From Sphaerotilus microaerophilus (GTDB taxonomy: Bacteria > Pseudomonadota > Gammaproteobacteria > Burkholderiales > Burkholderiaceae_C): DNA of 64,000 nucleotides. This document shows positions 26,410 through 36,410 of the stretch, in pieces. The stretch spans positions 1,426,001-1,490,000 of the forward strand of contig NZ_AP025730.1 in assembly GCF_023734135.1 (NCBI RefSeq), given 5' to 3'. A program made the position numbers and the translations under genes. Numbering within the stretch: position 1 is the stretch's first letter; each line of letters starts with the position of its first letter. Below the pieces are notes generated by a model, which saw nothing but the letters and a program-made list of their open reading frames with translations, did no database searches and was not told the origin of the DNA.

Positions 26410-27438
26410 TTACTCGTAGCCGTAGCTCTTCAGGCGCTGCTCGTCGTCGGCCCAGCCGGAGCGCACCTTGACCCACAGTTCCAGGAAGACCTTGCCCTCG
26501 CTGAGCCGTTCCAGCTCCTGTCGGGCCTCGCTGCCGATGCGCTTGAGGCGCTCGCCGCCTTCGCCGATCACCATGCCCTTGTGGGCGTCACGCTCGACGA
26601 TGATGGTCGCGGCGATGCGGCGCAGGTTGCCTTCCTCGGTGTACTGGTCGATCTGCACCGTCGAGGTGTAGGGCAGCTCGTCGCCGGTGAGGCGGAACAG
26701 CTTCTCGCGGATCAGCTCGGCGGCCAGGAACTTCTCGCTGCGGTCGGTCAGCGCATCCTCGTCGTAGTACCAGCCCTGCTCGGGCAGCAGCGGGCGGATG
26801 ATGGTCAGCAGCCGGCTCGCGTCGTCCTTCTTCGTGGCCGACAGCGGCACGAACTCGGTGAAGGGGTGGCGCGCCTGCATCTGCTGCAGCCAGGGCAGCA
26901 GGTCGGAGCGGCGGTGGATCAGATCGAGCTTGTTGGCCACCAGGATGACCGGCTTGCCCGGCGGAATCAGCCGCAGCACCCGCTCGTCGTCCGAGCCGAA
27001 GCGCCCGGCCTCGACGAGGAAGAGCACCACGTCCACATCGCCCAGCACCGATTGCACGGTCTTGTTGAGGTTGCGGTTCAGCGCCGCCGTGCCGCGCACC
27101 GTGTGGCGGGTCTGGAAGCCGGGCGTGTCGACGAAGACGAACTGCGTGTCGCCCTCGGTGGTGATGCCGGTGATGCGGTGCCGGGTGGTCTGCGCCTTGC
27201 GCGAGGTGATGCTGACCTTCTGGCCGATCAGCGTGTTCAGCAGCGTGGACTTGCCCACGTTGGGCCGCCCGACGATCGCGACCAGGCCGCAGCGCTGGCC
27301 GTCGGCACCGGGGATGGTCATGCCGGCAGAAGGCGGTGTGTCCGAGTCGTCCGACGCATCGGGCACCTCAGGGACGTCCGGAACCGAGTCGGAGGCGTTG
27401 CCGTCGTCGGCGGGGTCGGGCAGGGGGTCGGCGTTCAT
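26410..27438 (-). CDS. era: GTPase Era
   Basis: GTPase that binds 16S rRNA and helps small-subunit maturation. 342 residues: an unusual acidic N-terminal extension of about 48 residues (rich in Asp, Pro, Ser), G1 GRPNVGKST, effector/G2 TTRHRITG, G3 DTPGF, G4 NKLD, and a C-terminal KH domain with [14 protein letters not shown]. An internal ATG ([11 protein letters not shown]) at about residue 40 would give the usual length of about 300; the annotated ATG overlaps the rnc stop by 4 bases, which favours the longer form. Confidence 0.96.
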   Translation of the reverse strand: MNADPLPDPADDGNASDSVPDVPEVPDASDDSDTPPSAGMTIPGADGQRCGLVAIVGRPNVGKSTLLNTLIGQKVSITSRKAQTTRHRITGITTEGDTQFVFVDTPGFQTRHTVRGTAALNRNLNKTVQSVLGDVDVVLFLVEAGRFGSDDERVLRLIPPGKPVILVANKLDLIHRRSDLLPWLQQMQARHPFTEFVPLSATKKDDASRLLTIIRPLLPEQGWYYDEDALTDRSEKFLAAELIREKLFRLTGDELPYTSTVQIDQYTEEGNLRRIAATIIVERDAHKGMVIGEGGERLKRIGSEARQELERLSEGKVFLELWVKVRSGWADDEQRLKSYGYE

Positions 27439-28118
27439 TCGGGGAGGGCGCTCAGGCGCGTCAGGACTTCTCGGGCGGCTTCCTGCTCGGCGGCGCGGCG
27501 CGAGCGCCCCTCGCCGCGGCCTTCAATGCCCAGGGCGGGTACGCTGCAGCCGACCTCGAAGATCTGGTCATGGGCGCGGCCGCGGGTGGTCTCGATGCGG
27601 TAGTCGGGGACCGGCAGCTTGCGCGCCTGCAGCCATTCCTGCAGCTGGGTCTTGGCGTCCTTGGCCCAGGACTGGGTGGCGGTCTCGGACACCAGCGGCT
27701 CGAACAAGCGGCGCACCAGCCCCTGGGCAGCGTCGAAGCCGGCGTCGCGGTAGACCGCGCCGATGATGCCCTCCATCGCGTCGGCCAGGATCGACGGGCG
27801 CTGGGCACCGCCGCCACGCGCCTCGCCTTCGGACAGGCGCAGCACCTCGGGCAGCTGCAGCGACAGCGCAAGCCGGTGCAGCATGTCCTGGCGCACCAGG
27901 TGGGCGCGCACGCGGGTCAGGTCGCCCTCGGGCGAGCTGTCGTACTGGTCGAACAGCAGGTCCGAGACCGCGAGGTTCAGCACCGCGTCGCCGAGGAACT
28001 CCAGCCGCTCGTTGTGGTCGGCACCGTGGCTGCGGTGGGTGAGGGCGCGCACCAGCAGGCGCCTGTCACGGAAGACGTGACCCAGGCGCTGCTGCAGGGC
28101 ATCGAAGGGAGAACTCAA
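27435..28118 (-). CDS. rnc: Ribonuclease III
   Basis: Double-strand-specific endoribonuclease for rRNA and mRNA processing. 227 residues: the RNase III domain with signature [19 protein letters not shown] (metal Glu/Asp) and the distal Asp/Glu in [11 protein letters not shown], then a double-stranded RNA-binding domain ([20 protein letters not shown] to [16 protein letters not shown]). Overlaps era by ATGA. Gene order lepB-DUF4845-rnc-era-recO is standard. Confidence 0.97.
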   Translation of the reverse strand: MSSPFDALQQRLGHVFRDRRLLVRALTHRSHGADHNERLEFLGDAVLNLAVSDLLFDQYDSSPEGDLTRVRAHLVRQDMLHRLALSLQLPEVLRLSEGEARGGGAQRPSILADAMEGIIGAVYRDAGFDAAQGLVRRLFEPLVSETATQSWAKDAKTQLQEWLQARKLPVPDYRIETTRGRAHDQIFEVGCSVPALGIEGRGEGRSRRAAEQEAAREVLTRLSALPE

Positions 28119-28201
28119 GGTGGCGGGCCGGGGCAGGGCTGAAGAATGGCGAGAGGGACGGATGGAAGGGGGAACAGGGGCGAAGGACAGAGGTGCGCGG
28201 G

Positions 28202-28585
28202 TCAGTTGGAGCGCGCGCGGTACTTGATCAGCAGCGAGACCGGGCCGATCAGCTCGATCTCCTTGTCGTAGGCGAAGGCCACCACCACGCGGTCGTTCTC
28301 CTTGGTGATGACGAGGTCCTTGCCGGAGATCGAGGTGATCGAGTACTCCACGTCCTTGTAGCGATCGAAGGCGGTGCGGATCTCGGAGACCGTGCTGCCG
28401 CCGCTCTGCGCCACCTTCTCGATCGCGCGCTTGGCGGTGTAGTACTCGTTGACGGTGGGCACCACCCGCAGGGTCAGCAGCAGGACCGTTGACACCAGGA
28501 TGGCCCAGAACACCAGGCTGATGAGCGTCAGGCCGCGCTGGCCCCGGCGCTGGAGCATGGGGGAGGTGTGCTGCGCTGTGGTCAT
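28202..28585 (-). CDS. DUF4845-family membrane protein
   Basis: 127-residue protein with a basic start, one transmembrane segment (about 19-40, LTLISLVFWAILVSTVLLLTLRVV) and a conserved extracytoplasmic part (YYTAKRAIEKVAQSGGSTVSEIRTAF, IELIGPVSLLIKYRARSN). The family is regularly found between lepB and rnc in betaproteobacteria. Its N-terminus resembles a type IV pilin-like leader, but no cleavage site is clear. Role unknown. Confidence 0.9.
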   Translation of the reverse strand: MTTAQHTSPMLQRRGQRGLTLISLVFWAILVSTVLLLTLRVVPTVNEYYTAKRAIEKVAQSGGSTVSEIRTAFDRYKDVEYSITSISGKDLVITKENDRVVVAFAYDKEIELIGPVSLLIKYRARSN

Positions 28586-28627
28586 CCCGGTTCTCCTCGA
28601 TCGATGGGGCTCACCTGTACCGCCGAC

Positions 28628-29635
28628 TCACTGGAAGGCGCCGATGCGCTTGAGGCTGCCGAAGTTCATCCAGACGAAGAAGGCACGTCCGACGATGTTC
28701 TCGTCCGGCACGAAACCCCAGAAGCGCGAATCTTCCGAATTGTCGCGGTTGTCGCCCATCATGAAGTAGTGGCCGGCCGGCACCTTGCAGGTCACGCCTT
28801 CGGCGGTGTAGCGGCAGTTCTCCGAGCCCGGGAAGCTGCGCGCGCGCATGCCGTAGCTCGACGGCAGGCTGGGGTCGACCAGGATGCGGTGGTTCACCAC
28901 CGCGCCAGCAGCGCCAGCACCCGCACCATTGCCGCTGCCCGGCAGATCCTCCTGGAACTGCTTGGCGTAGCTGCGCTGGTGCTCCTCGTAATAGTCGTCC
29001 AGTGCCTTGAGCGGCACGGGCTGGCCGTTCACGCTGAGCTTCTGGTTGATGTAGGCGATCTCGTCGCCCGGCACGCCGACCACGCGCTTGATGAAGTCGA
29101 TGCTGGGGTCCACCGGGTAGCGGAACACCATCACGTCGCCGCGCTTGACCGGGTTGTTGTCGATGACCTTCTTGTTGATCACCGGCAGGCGCACGCCGTA
29201 GTGGAACTTGTTGACCAGGATGAGGTCGCCGATCTCCAGCGTCGGGATCATCGAGCCCGAGGGGATCTTGAAGGGCTCGAACAGGAAGGAGCGCAGCAGG
29301 AAGACCAGCAGGATGACCGGGAAGAGGCCGGCCGTCCAATCCAGCCACCAGGGCTGGGCGAGGACCCTCTGGCGCGCTTCCTCGACGTTGCCGTCCACCT
29401 GCTGGATGCCCAGGCGCTGCAGTTCGGCCCGGCGGGTGGCGTCCTGTGTGGCCAGCGTGCTGGCTGCGGCCTGGCGGCGCGGCAGGAAGACGAAGCGCTC
29501 GGCCAGCCAATAGGCCAGCGTCACGAGGGTGAGGAGGAACAGCAGCAGGGAGAAGTTCCCGTTCCACTTGCCGAGATACCAGCCCGTGCCGTAGGCGACG
29601 AGGCAGGCGTAGAGGATGCCGGTGAGGGTGCCCAT
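28628..29635 (-). CDS. lepB: Signal peptidase I
   Basis: Inner-membrane serine protease that removes signal peptides from exported proteins. 335 residues: transmembrane segments near residues 4-20, 28-46 and 100-117; catalytic Ser128 in KIPSGSMIPTLEIGD; catalytic Lys in IDFIKRVVGVPGDEI; and the C-terminal box GDNRDNSEDSRFWGFV. A Gly/Ala-rich insertion (SGNGAGAGAAGA, about 225) is variable. Lies 15 bases after lepA, the usual pair. Confidence 0.97.
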   Translation of the reverse strand: MGTLTGILYACLVAYGTGWYLGKWNGNFSLLLFLLTLVTLAYWLAERFVFLPRRQAAASTLATQDATRRAELQRLGIQQVDGNVEEARQRVLAQPWWLDWTAGLFPVILLVFLLRSFLFEPFKIPSGSMIPTLEIGDLILVNKFHYGVRLPVINKKVIDNNPVKRGDVMVFRYPVDPSIDFIKRVVGVPGDEIAYINQKLSVNGQPVPLKALDDYYEEHQRSYAKQFQEDLPGSGNGAGAGAAGAVVNHRILVDPSLPSSYGMRARSFPGSENCRYTAEGVTCKVPAGHYFMMGDNRDNSEDSRFWGFVPDENIVGRAFFVWMNFGSLKRIGAFQ

Positions 29636-29650
29636 TCAGTGTCCGATAGT

Positions 29651-31459
29651 TCAGTCTTCGACCTGCAGGATGGCGAGGAAAGCCTCCTGCGGCACCTCGA
29701 CGGAGCCGATCTGCTTCATGCGCTTCTTGCCGGCCTTCTGCTTTTCGAGCAGCTTGCGCTTGCGGGTGATGTCACCACCGTAGCATTTTGCCAGCACGTT
29801 CTTGCGCAGTGCCTTCACATCCTCACGGGCGATGATGTTGGCGCCGATGGAGGCCTGGATGGCCACGTCGTACATCTGGCGCGGGATCAGCGTGCGCATC
29901 TTGGCCACCACCGCGCGCCCACGGTACTGGCTTTGGGAACGGTGCACGATCATCGCCAGCGGGTCGACCCGGTCGCCGTTGATCAGGATGTCGACCTTGA
30001 CCACGTCGGCGGCGCGGTACTCCTTGAACTCGTAGTCCATCGACGCGTAGCCACGGGTGGCGGACTTCAGCTTGTCGAAGAAGTCGAGCACGATCTCGGC
30101 CAGCGGCAGCTCGTAGGTCAGCATGACCTGCTTGCCGTGGTAGGCCATGTTCAGCTGGATGCCGCGCTTCTGGTTGCACAGCGTCATCACCGTGCCCACG
30201 TAGTCCTGCGGCATGTACAGGTGCACCGTGACGATGGGCTCGCGGATCTCCTGGATCTTGCCCTGGTCGGGCATCTTGCTGGGGTTTTCGACCTGCAGCA
30301 CGGTGCCGGTGGCCAGCTCTACCTCGTAGACCACGCTGGGCGCGGTGGTCACCAGGTCCTGGTCGAACTCGCGCTCCAGGCGCTCCTGCACGATCTCCAT
30401 GTGCAGCAGGCCCAGGAAACCGCAGCGGAAGCCGAAGCCCAGCGCCTGCGAGACTTCCGGCTCGTAGCGCAGCGAGCTGTCGTTGAGCTTGAGCTTCTCC
30501 AGCGCGTCGCGCAGCTGGTCGTACTCGCTCGCCTCGGTGGGGTACAGGCCGGCGAAGACCTGCGGCTGGATTTCCTTGAAGCCCGGCAGCGCCTCGGTGG
30601 CGGGGCCGGCGTTGTTCGGCAGCTTCTTTTCCAGCGTGACGGTGTCGCCCACCTTGGCGGCGGCCAGTTCCTTGATGCCGGCGATGATGAAGCCCACCTC
30701 GCCCGCCTTGAGCACATCGCGGTTCTCGCTCTTGGGCGTGAAGACGCCCAGGTGCTCGATCGGGTAGACCGTGTTGGTGGCCATCATGCGGATGCGCTCG
30801 CCCTTGGCGAGCTGGCCATCGACCATGCGCACCAGCATCACGACGCCGACGTAGTTGTCGAACCAGGCATCGATGATCATCGCCCTCGGCGCACCGTCCG
30901 GATTGCCCCTGGGTGCCGGCATGCGCGTGATGACGGCCTCCAGGATCTCGTCGATGCCCATGCCGGTCTTGGCCGAGCAGGGAATGGCGTCGTCGGCGTC
31001 GATGCCGATGACGTCCTCGATCTCCGCCTTGGCGTTGTCCGGATCCGCCGAGGGCAGGTCCATCTTGTTGAGCACCGGCACCACCTCCACGCCCAGGTCG
31101 AGCGCGGTGTAGCAGTTGGCCACCGTCTGCGCCTCGACGCCCTGAGACGCGTCGACCACCAGCAGCGCGCCTTCGCAGGCCGACAGCGAGCGGCTCACCT
31201 CGTAGGAGAAGTCGACGTGTCCGGGGGTGTCGATCAGGTTGAGCTGGTAGCTCTGGCCATTGCGCGCGATGTAGGTCAGCGCGGCGGTCTGGGCCTTGAT
31301 CGTGATGCCGCGCTCGCGCTCGATGTCCATCGAGTCGAGCACCTGCGCCTCCATCTCCCGGTCCGACAGGCCCCCACAGCGCTGGATGATCCGGTCCGCC
31401 AGCGTGCTCTTGCCGTGGTCGATGTGGGCAATGATGGAGAAATTTCTGATGTGGTCCAT
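29651..31459 (-). CDS. lepA: Elongation factor 4 (LepA)
   Basis: Ribosome-associated GTPase, 602 residues. G-domain motifs [14 protein letters not shown] (G1), DTPGHVDF (G3) and NKMDLP (G4) are followed by the EF-G-like domains and the LepA-specific C-terminal domain ([20 protein letters not shown]). Start [14 protein letters not shown] is the normal family N-terminus. A terminator 122 bases upstream (31581-31612) separates it from mucD, so it probably has its own promoter within 31460-31580. Confidence 0.98.
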   Translation of the reverse strand: MDHIRNFSIIAHIDHGKSTLADRIIQRCGGLSDREMEAQVLDSMDIERERGITIKAQTAALTYIARNGQSYQLNLIDTPGHVDFSYEVSRSLSACEGALLVVDASQGVEAQTVANCYTALDLGVEVVPVLNKMDLPSADPDNAKAEIEDVIGIDADDAIPCSAKTGMGIDEILEAVITRMPAPRGNPDGAPRAMIIDAWFDNYVGVVMLVRMVDGQLAKGERIRMMATNTVYPIEHLGVFTPKSENRDVLKAGEVGFIIAGIKELAAAKVGDTVTLEKKLPNNAGPATEALPGFKEIQPQVFAGLYPTEASEYDQLRDALEKLKLNDSSLRYEPEVSQALGFGFRCGFLGLLHMEIVQERLEREFDQDLVTTAPSVVYEVELATGTVLQVENPSKMPDQGKIQEIREPIVTVHLYMPQDYVGTVMTLCNQKRGIQLNMAYHGKQVMLTYELPLAEIVLDFFDKLKSATRGYASMDYEFKEYRAADVVKVDILINGDRVDPLAMIVHRSQSQYRGRAVVAKMRTLIPRQMYDVAIQASIGANIIAREDVKALRKNVLAKCYGGDITRKRKLLEKQKAGKKRMKQIGSVEVPQEAFLAILQVED

Positions 31460-31580
31460 GGGGGGCCGGAGCTGGTTCTCAGCTTGCCCCGGGCCGCACG
31501 GTGGCGGCGTCGCCTTGAGGGTACAAGCTGGCTTCGCGCAGCGAAATCGGAGGCGGCGTGAGCCGCCTGGGCGGCGCTAC

Positions 31581-31612
31581 AAAAAAAAGGCACGTCCAAT
31601 CGTTGACGCGCC
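31581..31612 (-). terminator. Rho-independent terminator after mucD
   Basis: On the reverse strand GGCGCGTC/GACGTGCC forms an 8-pair stem (one G-U) with loop AACGATTG, followed by eight T. It lies 135 bases after the mucD stop and splits the sigma-E operon from lepA-lepB. Confidence 0.8.
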
Positions 31613-31746
31613 CTCCAACAAAAAGGTATGGCAACTGCTTTGCTGGGCTTTCATTGTAGTCAAAACGCCCTGCGGCCCCCCGCATGCGGCCCCGCATCGG
31701 ACCCAGGGCCCGCACCGCAGGCCACCGGATGGCGCTCAGGCTCGCC

Positions 31747-33312
31747 TCAACGCCCCGGGCGGATCACGGCGTACTGGGCCCACTCGCCGCGGCGGAACAG
31801 CAGGTTCAGCGGCCGGCCCTTGTCCTGCCGGGCCACCAGCGCCTCCAGCTGCTTCACGTCGGTGACCTCCGTGTTGGCCAGCGAGAGGATCACGTCGCCC
31901 TCGCGCAGGCCGGCGCGTGCCGCAGCGCCATCGACGGCGTCGATGCGCACACCCGCCTTGAGCTTGAGCTCGCGGCGCTGCGCCTCGCTGAGGTCGCTCA
32001 CGCTCAGGCCCAGGGCCGCCAGCGCGGCCGGGGCCGGCTTGGCCGGCTTCTCGGCGCCGCCGTTGGCCGGTGCGGTCGCCTTGGCTTCCGCCTCCAGCTC
32101 GGCCACCGTGACGCTCAGCTCCTTGTTGCTGCCGCGGCGGAACACCTGCAGCGTGCTGCGCGTGCCGGGCCGGGTCGCGCCGACGAGGCGGGGCAGATCG
32201 TTCCAGCGCTCCACCGCCTTGCCGTCGAAGCGGGTGATGATGTCGCCCGCCTCCAGGCCGGCCTTGTCGGCCGGGCCACCGGGCTCGACGCTGCGCACCA
32301 GCGCGCCGCCGGCCTTGCCCAGGCCGAGCGACTCGGCCACGTCCTTGGTCACCTCACCGATCTGCACGCCGATGCGCCCGCGCACCACCCGGCCTTGGCT
32401 GCGCAGCTGGTCGGCCACACGGCTGGCTTCGTCGATCGGGATGGCAAAGGAAATGCCCATGTAGCCGCCCGAGCGGCTGTAGATCTGGGAGTTGACCCCC
32501 ACCACCTCGCCGCGCAGGTTGATCAGCGGGCCGCCGGAGTTGCCCGGATTGATTGCCACGTCGGTCTGGATGAAGGGCACCAGGTCGCCGGTGTCGCGCG
32601 CCTTGGCGCTGACGATGCCGGCGGTCACGGTGTTGTCCAGGTCGAAGGGCGAGCCGATCGCGATGACCCACTCACCCACCCGTACGCGGTTCACGTCGCC
32701 GAAGCGCACCGCCGGCAGTCCGCTCGCCTCGATCTTCAGCACGGCCACGTCGGTGCGCTTGTCCGCGCCGATCACCTTGGCCTTGAATTCGCGCTTGTCG
32801 GTCAGGCGCACCGTTACCTCGTCGGCGCCATCGACCACATGGGCGTTGGTCATCACGTAGCCATCGCTGCTGATGACGAAACCGGAGCCGACGCCGCGCG
32901 GTACCGACTCCTCGTCGTCCGGGCTGTCCTGCCGGGGCTGTGGCTGCGGCTGGCCGCGACGCGGATCGATGCGCGGGATCGGGATGCCGAAGAAGCGGCG
33001 CAGGAATTCCTGCATCTCCTCGTCCGGGCCGCCGCCTTCGGCGCGCGCGGTGCGGACCTTGGACTGGGTGCGGATGTTCACCACCGACGGGCCGACCTGC
33101 TCGACCAGGTCGGCGAAATCCGGCAGGCCGCGGGCGGCCGGCGCCGTTGTGCTGGGCCGGGTGGTGGCGGATTGGGCCGTGGCGTCGCGGTGCGACACCA
33201 GCGACAGCGCCACGCCGCCGGCGCACAGCAGCGCGGCAGAGGCAACGAGCCAGGTGCGGGCGGTGCGGGGCAGCGCGCGCTGCGGCTGCGCCTCGGACAG
33301 TCGATCAGGCAT
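31747..33312 (-). CDS. mucD: Do-family periplasmic serine protease (DegP/MucD-type)
   Basis: Envelope protease/chaperone, 521 residues. An N-terminal membrane/signal segment (about 20-47, ending HRDATAQS) precedes the trypsin-like domain with catalytic His in TNAHVVDG, Asp in RTDVAVLKIE and Ser in NPGNSGGPL, then two PDZ domains (about 320-400 and 430-510; RIGVQIGEVTKDVAESLGL, LKAGVRIDAVDGAAARAGLREGD). The position after mucB matches mucD of the sigma-E operon, where it degrades misfolded envelope proteins and dampens the response. Confidence 0.95.
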   Translation of the reverse strand: MPDRLSEAQPQRALPRTARTWLVASAALLCAGGVALSLVSHRDATAQSATTRPSTTAPAARGLPDFADLVEQVGPSVVNIRTQSKVRTARAEGGGPDEEMQEFLRRFFGIPIPRIDPRRGQPQPQPRQDSPDDEESVPRGVGSGFVISSDGYVMTNAHVVDGADEVTVRLTDKREFKAKVIGADKRTDVAVLKIEASGLPAVRFGDVNRVRVGEWVIAIGSPFDLDNTVTAGIVSAKARDTGDLVPFIQTDVAINPGNSGGPLINLRGEVVGVNSQIYSRSGGYMGISFAIPIDEASRVADQLRSQGRVVRGRIGVQIGEVTKDVAESLGLGKAGGALVRSVEPGGPADKAGLEAGDIITRFDGKAVERWNDLPRLVGATRPGTRSTLQVFRRGSNKELSVTVAELEAEAKATAPANGGAEKPAKPAPAALAALGLSVSDLSEAQRRELKLKAGVRIDAVDGAAARAGLREGDVILSLANTEVTDVKQLEALVARQDKGRPLNLLFRRGEWAQYAVIRPGR

Positions 33313-33397
33313 GGGGTCCTCGGTTCAAGGGGGCGAAGTCAGTGGATCGCGGGTGGGCGGCGCCGTACCGGTCGCCCGCCGGACGCTCTTGGAGCGG

Positions 33398-34525
33398 TCA
33401 GGGCCGGCGGCGTTCCATGCCGCTCGAAAATTGTTGCAGCGTCACCAGGGGCACGTCGCCGACCGCGGTGATCCACCAATCGTTCAGGCGGCGGCTCAGG
33501 GCCTGCGTCGCTCCCCAGGCAGCGGCGGCATCCCGGTGGTGCACGCTGGCATCGAAGGGTTCAACGAAGATCGACACGAGCGTGAGGCCGTCGCTGAAGG
33601 TGGCCTGCAGCAGGCCGGTGCTGGCGTCCGAGGCCAGGGCACCCGCCGGGCTCGCCCCGGCCTGTGCCGGGGCCGCGGCGCTGGCGCTGGCGCTGGCGCT
33701 GCGGGCGGCGGCTCGCTCGCCAGGGCGCAGCGGGCGCAGCACGCAACGCACCAGCGTGAAGCTGGGTGGCAGCGCCCGCAGCAGCCAGCCTTCGCGTTCG
33801 AGCTCGCAGCGGGGCAGGGATGAGCGTTGGATGCGATAGCCGTCCAGCCGGCGCATCTCCTGCAGCAGGGCCTGTGGCTGCACAGGGGCGTCGAGTTGCA
33901 GCTCGGAGAAGGAGGAGGACTCGATCACCTCGCCACGTGCGCCCAGCGTGTCGGCGCGCAGCAGCAGGCCGCTGTGACGCTCCAGCCACAGGCGCTGCGC
34001 ATAGCGGTAGGTGTCCCGCGGGCGCAAGGTCACCACCTGGGCCTCGTGCCCGGCGGCCCGGTCGGCGGTGGTGGATTGCAACTCGTAGGCGTCGAGGGCG
34101 CCAGGGGCATCGCCGATGTTGGCGACCGGGAACCCGGGCAGCAGCTCGCGCTGCTCGATCGACGCCTCGCGCGTCTTCGGCCAGAAGACGTGCACGGTGT
34201 CGTTGTGGCGGTAGAGGCGGCGCATCTGGCCGTCCAGCGCCTCGATGCGTTCGATCTGCTGTCGCCCGTCGGCGAAGTGGGTAACGCGCGAGCTGCTGAT
34301 CACGCCACCCGCGTTCACCACGAAGGTGCCGCTGTAGCTGCGCCGTTGGGCCGCATCCTGGATGCGGCGCACCACCGCCTGGGCATCGCCGAGCGTGGTC
34401 GCCGAGGCCGCCTTGCCAGGGCCTGGGCTGCCCGCGACCGCCCAGCCCAGGCCGCTGCTGATCAGCACCCCCGTCACCAATGCGCTGCGCCATGTCCTGC
34501 GGCGCTGCTCCAGCCGGGCGGACAT
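33398..34525 (-). CDS. mucB: Sigma-E regulatory protein MucB/RseB
   Basis: Periplasmic protein that binds RseA and protects it from DegS until envelope stress or lipoprotein/LPS signals release it. 375 residues: signal segment (about 14-40), the N-terminal LolA-like domain (SYSGTFVVNAGGVISSSRVTHFADG, RRLYRHNDTVHVFWP) and a smaller C-terminal domain. A Ser/Ala-rich insertion (about 278-305) is low complexity. Start overlaps the rseA stop by one base (TGATG), supporting MSARLEQRRRTW as the true N-terminus rather than upstream ATGs in frame. Confidence 0.93.
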   Translation of the reverse strand: MSARLEQRRRTWRSALVTGVLISSGLGWAVAGSPGPGKAASATTLGDAQAVVRRIQDAAQRRSYSGTFVVNAGGVISSSRVTHFADGRQQIERIEALDGQMRRLYRHNDTVHVFWPKTREASIEQRELLPGFPVANIGDAPGALDAYELQSTTADRAAGHEAQVVTLRPRDTYRYAQRLWLERHSGLLLRADTLGARGEVIESSSFSELQLDAPVQPQALLQEMRRLDGYRIQRSSLPRCELEREGWLLRALPPSFTLVRCVLRPLRPGERAAARSASASASAAAPAQAGASPAGALASDASTGLLQATFSDGLTLVSIFVEPFDASVHHRDAAAAWGATQALSRRLNDWWITAVGDVPLVTLQQFSSGMERRRP

Positions 34526-35193
34526 CAGCGGGGGCCGGCGTCGTAGGCGGCGTTGCGCAGGTAGCCTGCAGCCGGGCTCAGTGTCGTGCTGCCCGAGTAC
34601 TCGCGGTGCGCGCGCAGGTAGCGGGCCATCTCGGCTTCGGCCAGGGTGGCTCGTTCGTCCGCACCGACGGCCGATGCCGCGGTGGCCACGGTGGGGGGAG
34701 ACCACCATGAGGCGCTGCCGTCTGGATCGCTGCGTGTGGACCACACTGCGCCGGCCACCATGACCACCCCGGCAGCCACGCCCACAGGCGTGGCCCAGCG
34801 TGACCGCAACGACGGCAACAACGCCCGGCGCCGCGCGTGCGTGACCACGGTGCCCGTTCCCAGGCCCCTCGCATTCCTGGCCCCCGCACCGACCGCGGCC
34901 GCGGGCTGCGCCTGGCCTGCGTCGGCACGCGTGGGCGCCAGGACCACCGGCTCGCACTCCAGCCGCTCGCGCAGCCGGCTCATGAACGCTCCATCGCGGG
35001 TGGCCGGTGCGGCGAGTTCCTCGCTGCGCAGCACATCGCCGATGAGGTGATAGGCATGCCAGTCGGCGCGGCACTGCCGGTCCGTGCGCCATGCCGTGCA
35101 CAGCGATGCCACCTGGGACCCGTCGAGCTCGCCGTCCATCAGGGCCGACATCGCAGCCCGATCACTGCCCGCGGGCAGTTCGCTGTGGTTCAT
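34525..35193 (-). CDS. rseA: Anti-sigma-E factor RseA
   Basis: Inner-membrane anti-sigma factor that sequesters RpoE. 222 residues: N-terminal cytoplasmic anti-sigma domain (SALMDGELDGSQVASLCTAW, CRADWHAYHLIGDVLRSEEL), a single transmembrane segment (about 140-158, PVGVAAGVVMVAGAVW) and a periplasmic part for RseB binding. Lies 25 bases after rpoE and overlaps mucB by 1 base. Confidence 0.93.
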   Translation of the reverse strand: MNHSELPAGSDRAAMSALMDGELDGSQVASLCTAWRTDRQCRADWHAYHLIGDVLRSEELAAPATRDGAFMSRLRERLECEPVVLAPTRADAGQAQPAAAVGAGARNARGLGTGTVVTHARRRALLPSLRSRWATPVGVAAGVVMVAGAVWSTRSDPDGSASWWSPPTVATAASAVGADERATLAEAEMARYLRAHREYSGSTTLSPAAGYLRNAAYDAGPR

Positions 35194-35218
35194 CTCGCAC
35201 TCCAGAGGGGGGCCGCGC

Positions 35219-35827
35219 TCACCATCGCTGCCCCTTCTTCGTATCCAGCAAAGGCCGCAGCCGCTCGGCAATCGCCTCGCGGGCCCGGAAGATGCGCGAT
35301 CGCACCGTCCCGATCGGACAGTCCATCGCTTCGGAGATCTCGTCGTAGGACAGGCCTTCCACCTCCCGCAGGAGGATCGCCTGGCGCAGGTCGTCCGGCA
35401 ACGCCTCGATCGCCTTGTTGACCGTCGCCGCGATCTCCCGGCTGGCCAACACCGCCTCGGGTGTTTCCCCATCGCTTAGTTCGCGCTCGGGCCGGTAAGT
35501 TTCCTCGTCATCCTGCCGAGCGCAGGCCAGTGCACTCTCGGTGATGACGGGGTCGCGCTTGAGGTCGGCCAGGGTCTTCTTGGCCGTGTTGACCGCGATG
35601 CGGTACAGCCAGGTGTAGAAGGCGCTTTCACCCCGGAACTGCGGCAGCGCGCGGTAGGCGCGGATGAAGGTCTCCTGGGCCACGTCAGCCACCAGGTCGC
35701 TGTCGCGCACGAACCGCCCGATCAGGCGTTCGATGCGGCGCTGGTACTTCACCACCAGCATCTCGAAGGCGTGCACCTCGCCGCGCTTGGCGCGCTCGAC
35801 GAGTTGGGCGTCTGCGTCGGTGGTCAT
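35219..35827 (-). CDS. rpoE: RNA polymerase sigma factor RpoE
   Basis: ECF sigma factor controlling the envelope stress response. 202 residues with sigma region 2 (FEMLVVKYQRRIERLIGRFV, DLVADVAQETFIRAYRALPQ, FYTWLYRIAVNTAKK) and region 4 (LPDDLRQAILLREVEGLSYD, IGTVRSRIFRAREAI). The start MTTDADAQLVERAKRGEV was chosen over upstream codons because it overlaps the preceding stop as ATGA. A sigma-E type promoter was not found by eye in the short upstream gap. Confidence 0.97.
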   Translation of the reverse strand: MTTDADAQLVERAKRGEVHAFEMLVVKYQRRIERLIGRFVRDSDLVADVAQETFIRAYRALPQFRGESAFYTWLYRIAVNTAKKTLADLKRDPVITESALACARQDDEETYRPERELSDGETPEAVLASREIAATVNKAIEALPDDLRQAILLREVEGLSYDEISEAMDCPIGTVRSRIFRAREAIAERLRPLLDTKKGQRW

Positions 35828-36342
35828 CCGGGATGGGCCGAGTCTGGCGCAGACGGCGGGTCGGCAGGGGAGGGGGGCGTCGCGGGGGAGGTCATGCGGC
35901 GCGAGGAATATAGCGCACAGCGCAGACCGTGCCAGCGGCCACCCAGGTCGGCTTCGGAGAGGGCCACCCAGCTGGCCTGGGGCCGCCTCGGCGCCTGTAC
36001 GGCAGCAGCTGTCAGGCGCAACAGCAGCCATCCCCCCAGGTCGATGCGCACCTGCACGTCACCGTGAACCGGTGCTTCCATGGCGGGCAGGCGCCAGGAC
36101 CACTGCGCGCCATCCCAGCCGAGCGAGAGTGCCTGTCGCCCACCGGCGCGCCAGACCCCCATCAGCAGGCCGAGCATGGGCAGGGTGACCAGCGCCGGCA
36201 ACGGGGCGAGGGCGTCAAGCTGAAGTCCGTGCAGCAGCCACAGCAGCAGCGTGCCGGCCGTGGCCGCGCACAGCGCGCGCGTACCGTACAGCCAGCCCCG
36301 GCTCGTGAGGGTGTCCAAGACGAACGAAGGGGCGGTGCGCAT
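35824..36342 (-). CDS. Small membrane protein between fabF and rpoE, unknown function
   Basis: 172 residues with two close hydrophobic segments (about 18-40 and 47-62) followed by a soluble part rich in Trp/Arg/Leu (SLGWDGAQWSWRLPAM, VRIDLGGWLLLRL). Its 3' end overlaps the rpoE start by 4 bases (ATGA), so it is probably translated together with rpoE. Such a gene at this position is familiar from Burkholderiales but I know no assigned role. Confidence 0.75.
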   Translation of the reverse strand: MRTAPSFVLDTLTSRGWLYGTRALCAATAGTLLLWLLHGLQLDALAPLPALVTLPMLGLLMGVWRAGGRQALSLGWDGAQWSWRLPAMEAPVHGDVQVRIDLGGWLLLRLTAAAVQAPRRPQASWVALSEADLGGRWHGLRCALYSSRRMTSPATPPSPADPPSAPDSAHPG

Positions 36343-36410
36343 GTTGCGTCCGCCCCTGCGATGTGCGTCGATGCCCGTCGACCCGCCAGCCGCGTACCCC
36401 GCGCTGCCGG

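Noticed and set aside
28568..31561. 997-codon forward frame opposite lepB/lepA
   Set aside because: It is an antisense shadow; the reverse-strand lepB and lepA are unmistakable and the forward translation is His/Val/Asp-rich without motifs.
31575..31655. 25-codon reverse-strand frame (MKAQQSSCHTFLLEG...) overlapping the mucD terminator
   Set aside because: No Shine-Dalgarno and no regulatory codon run; could be chance. Kept only as a note to the terminator finding.
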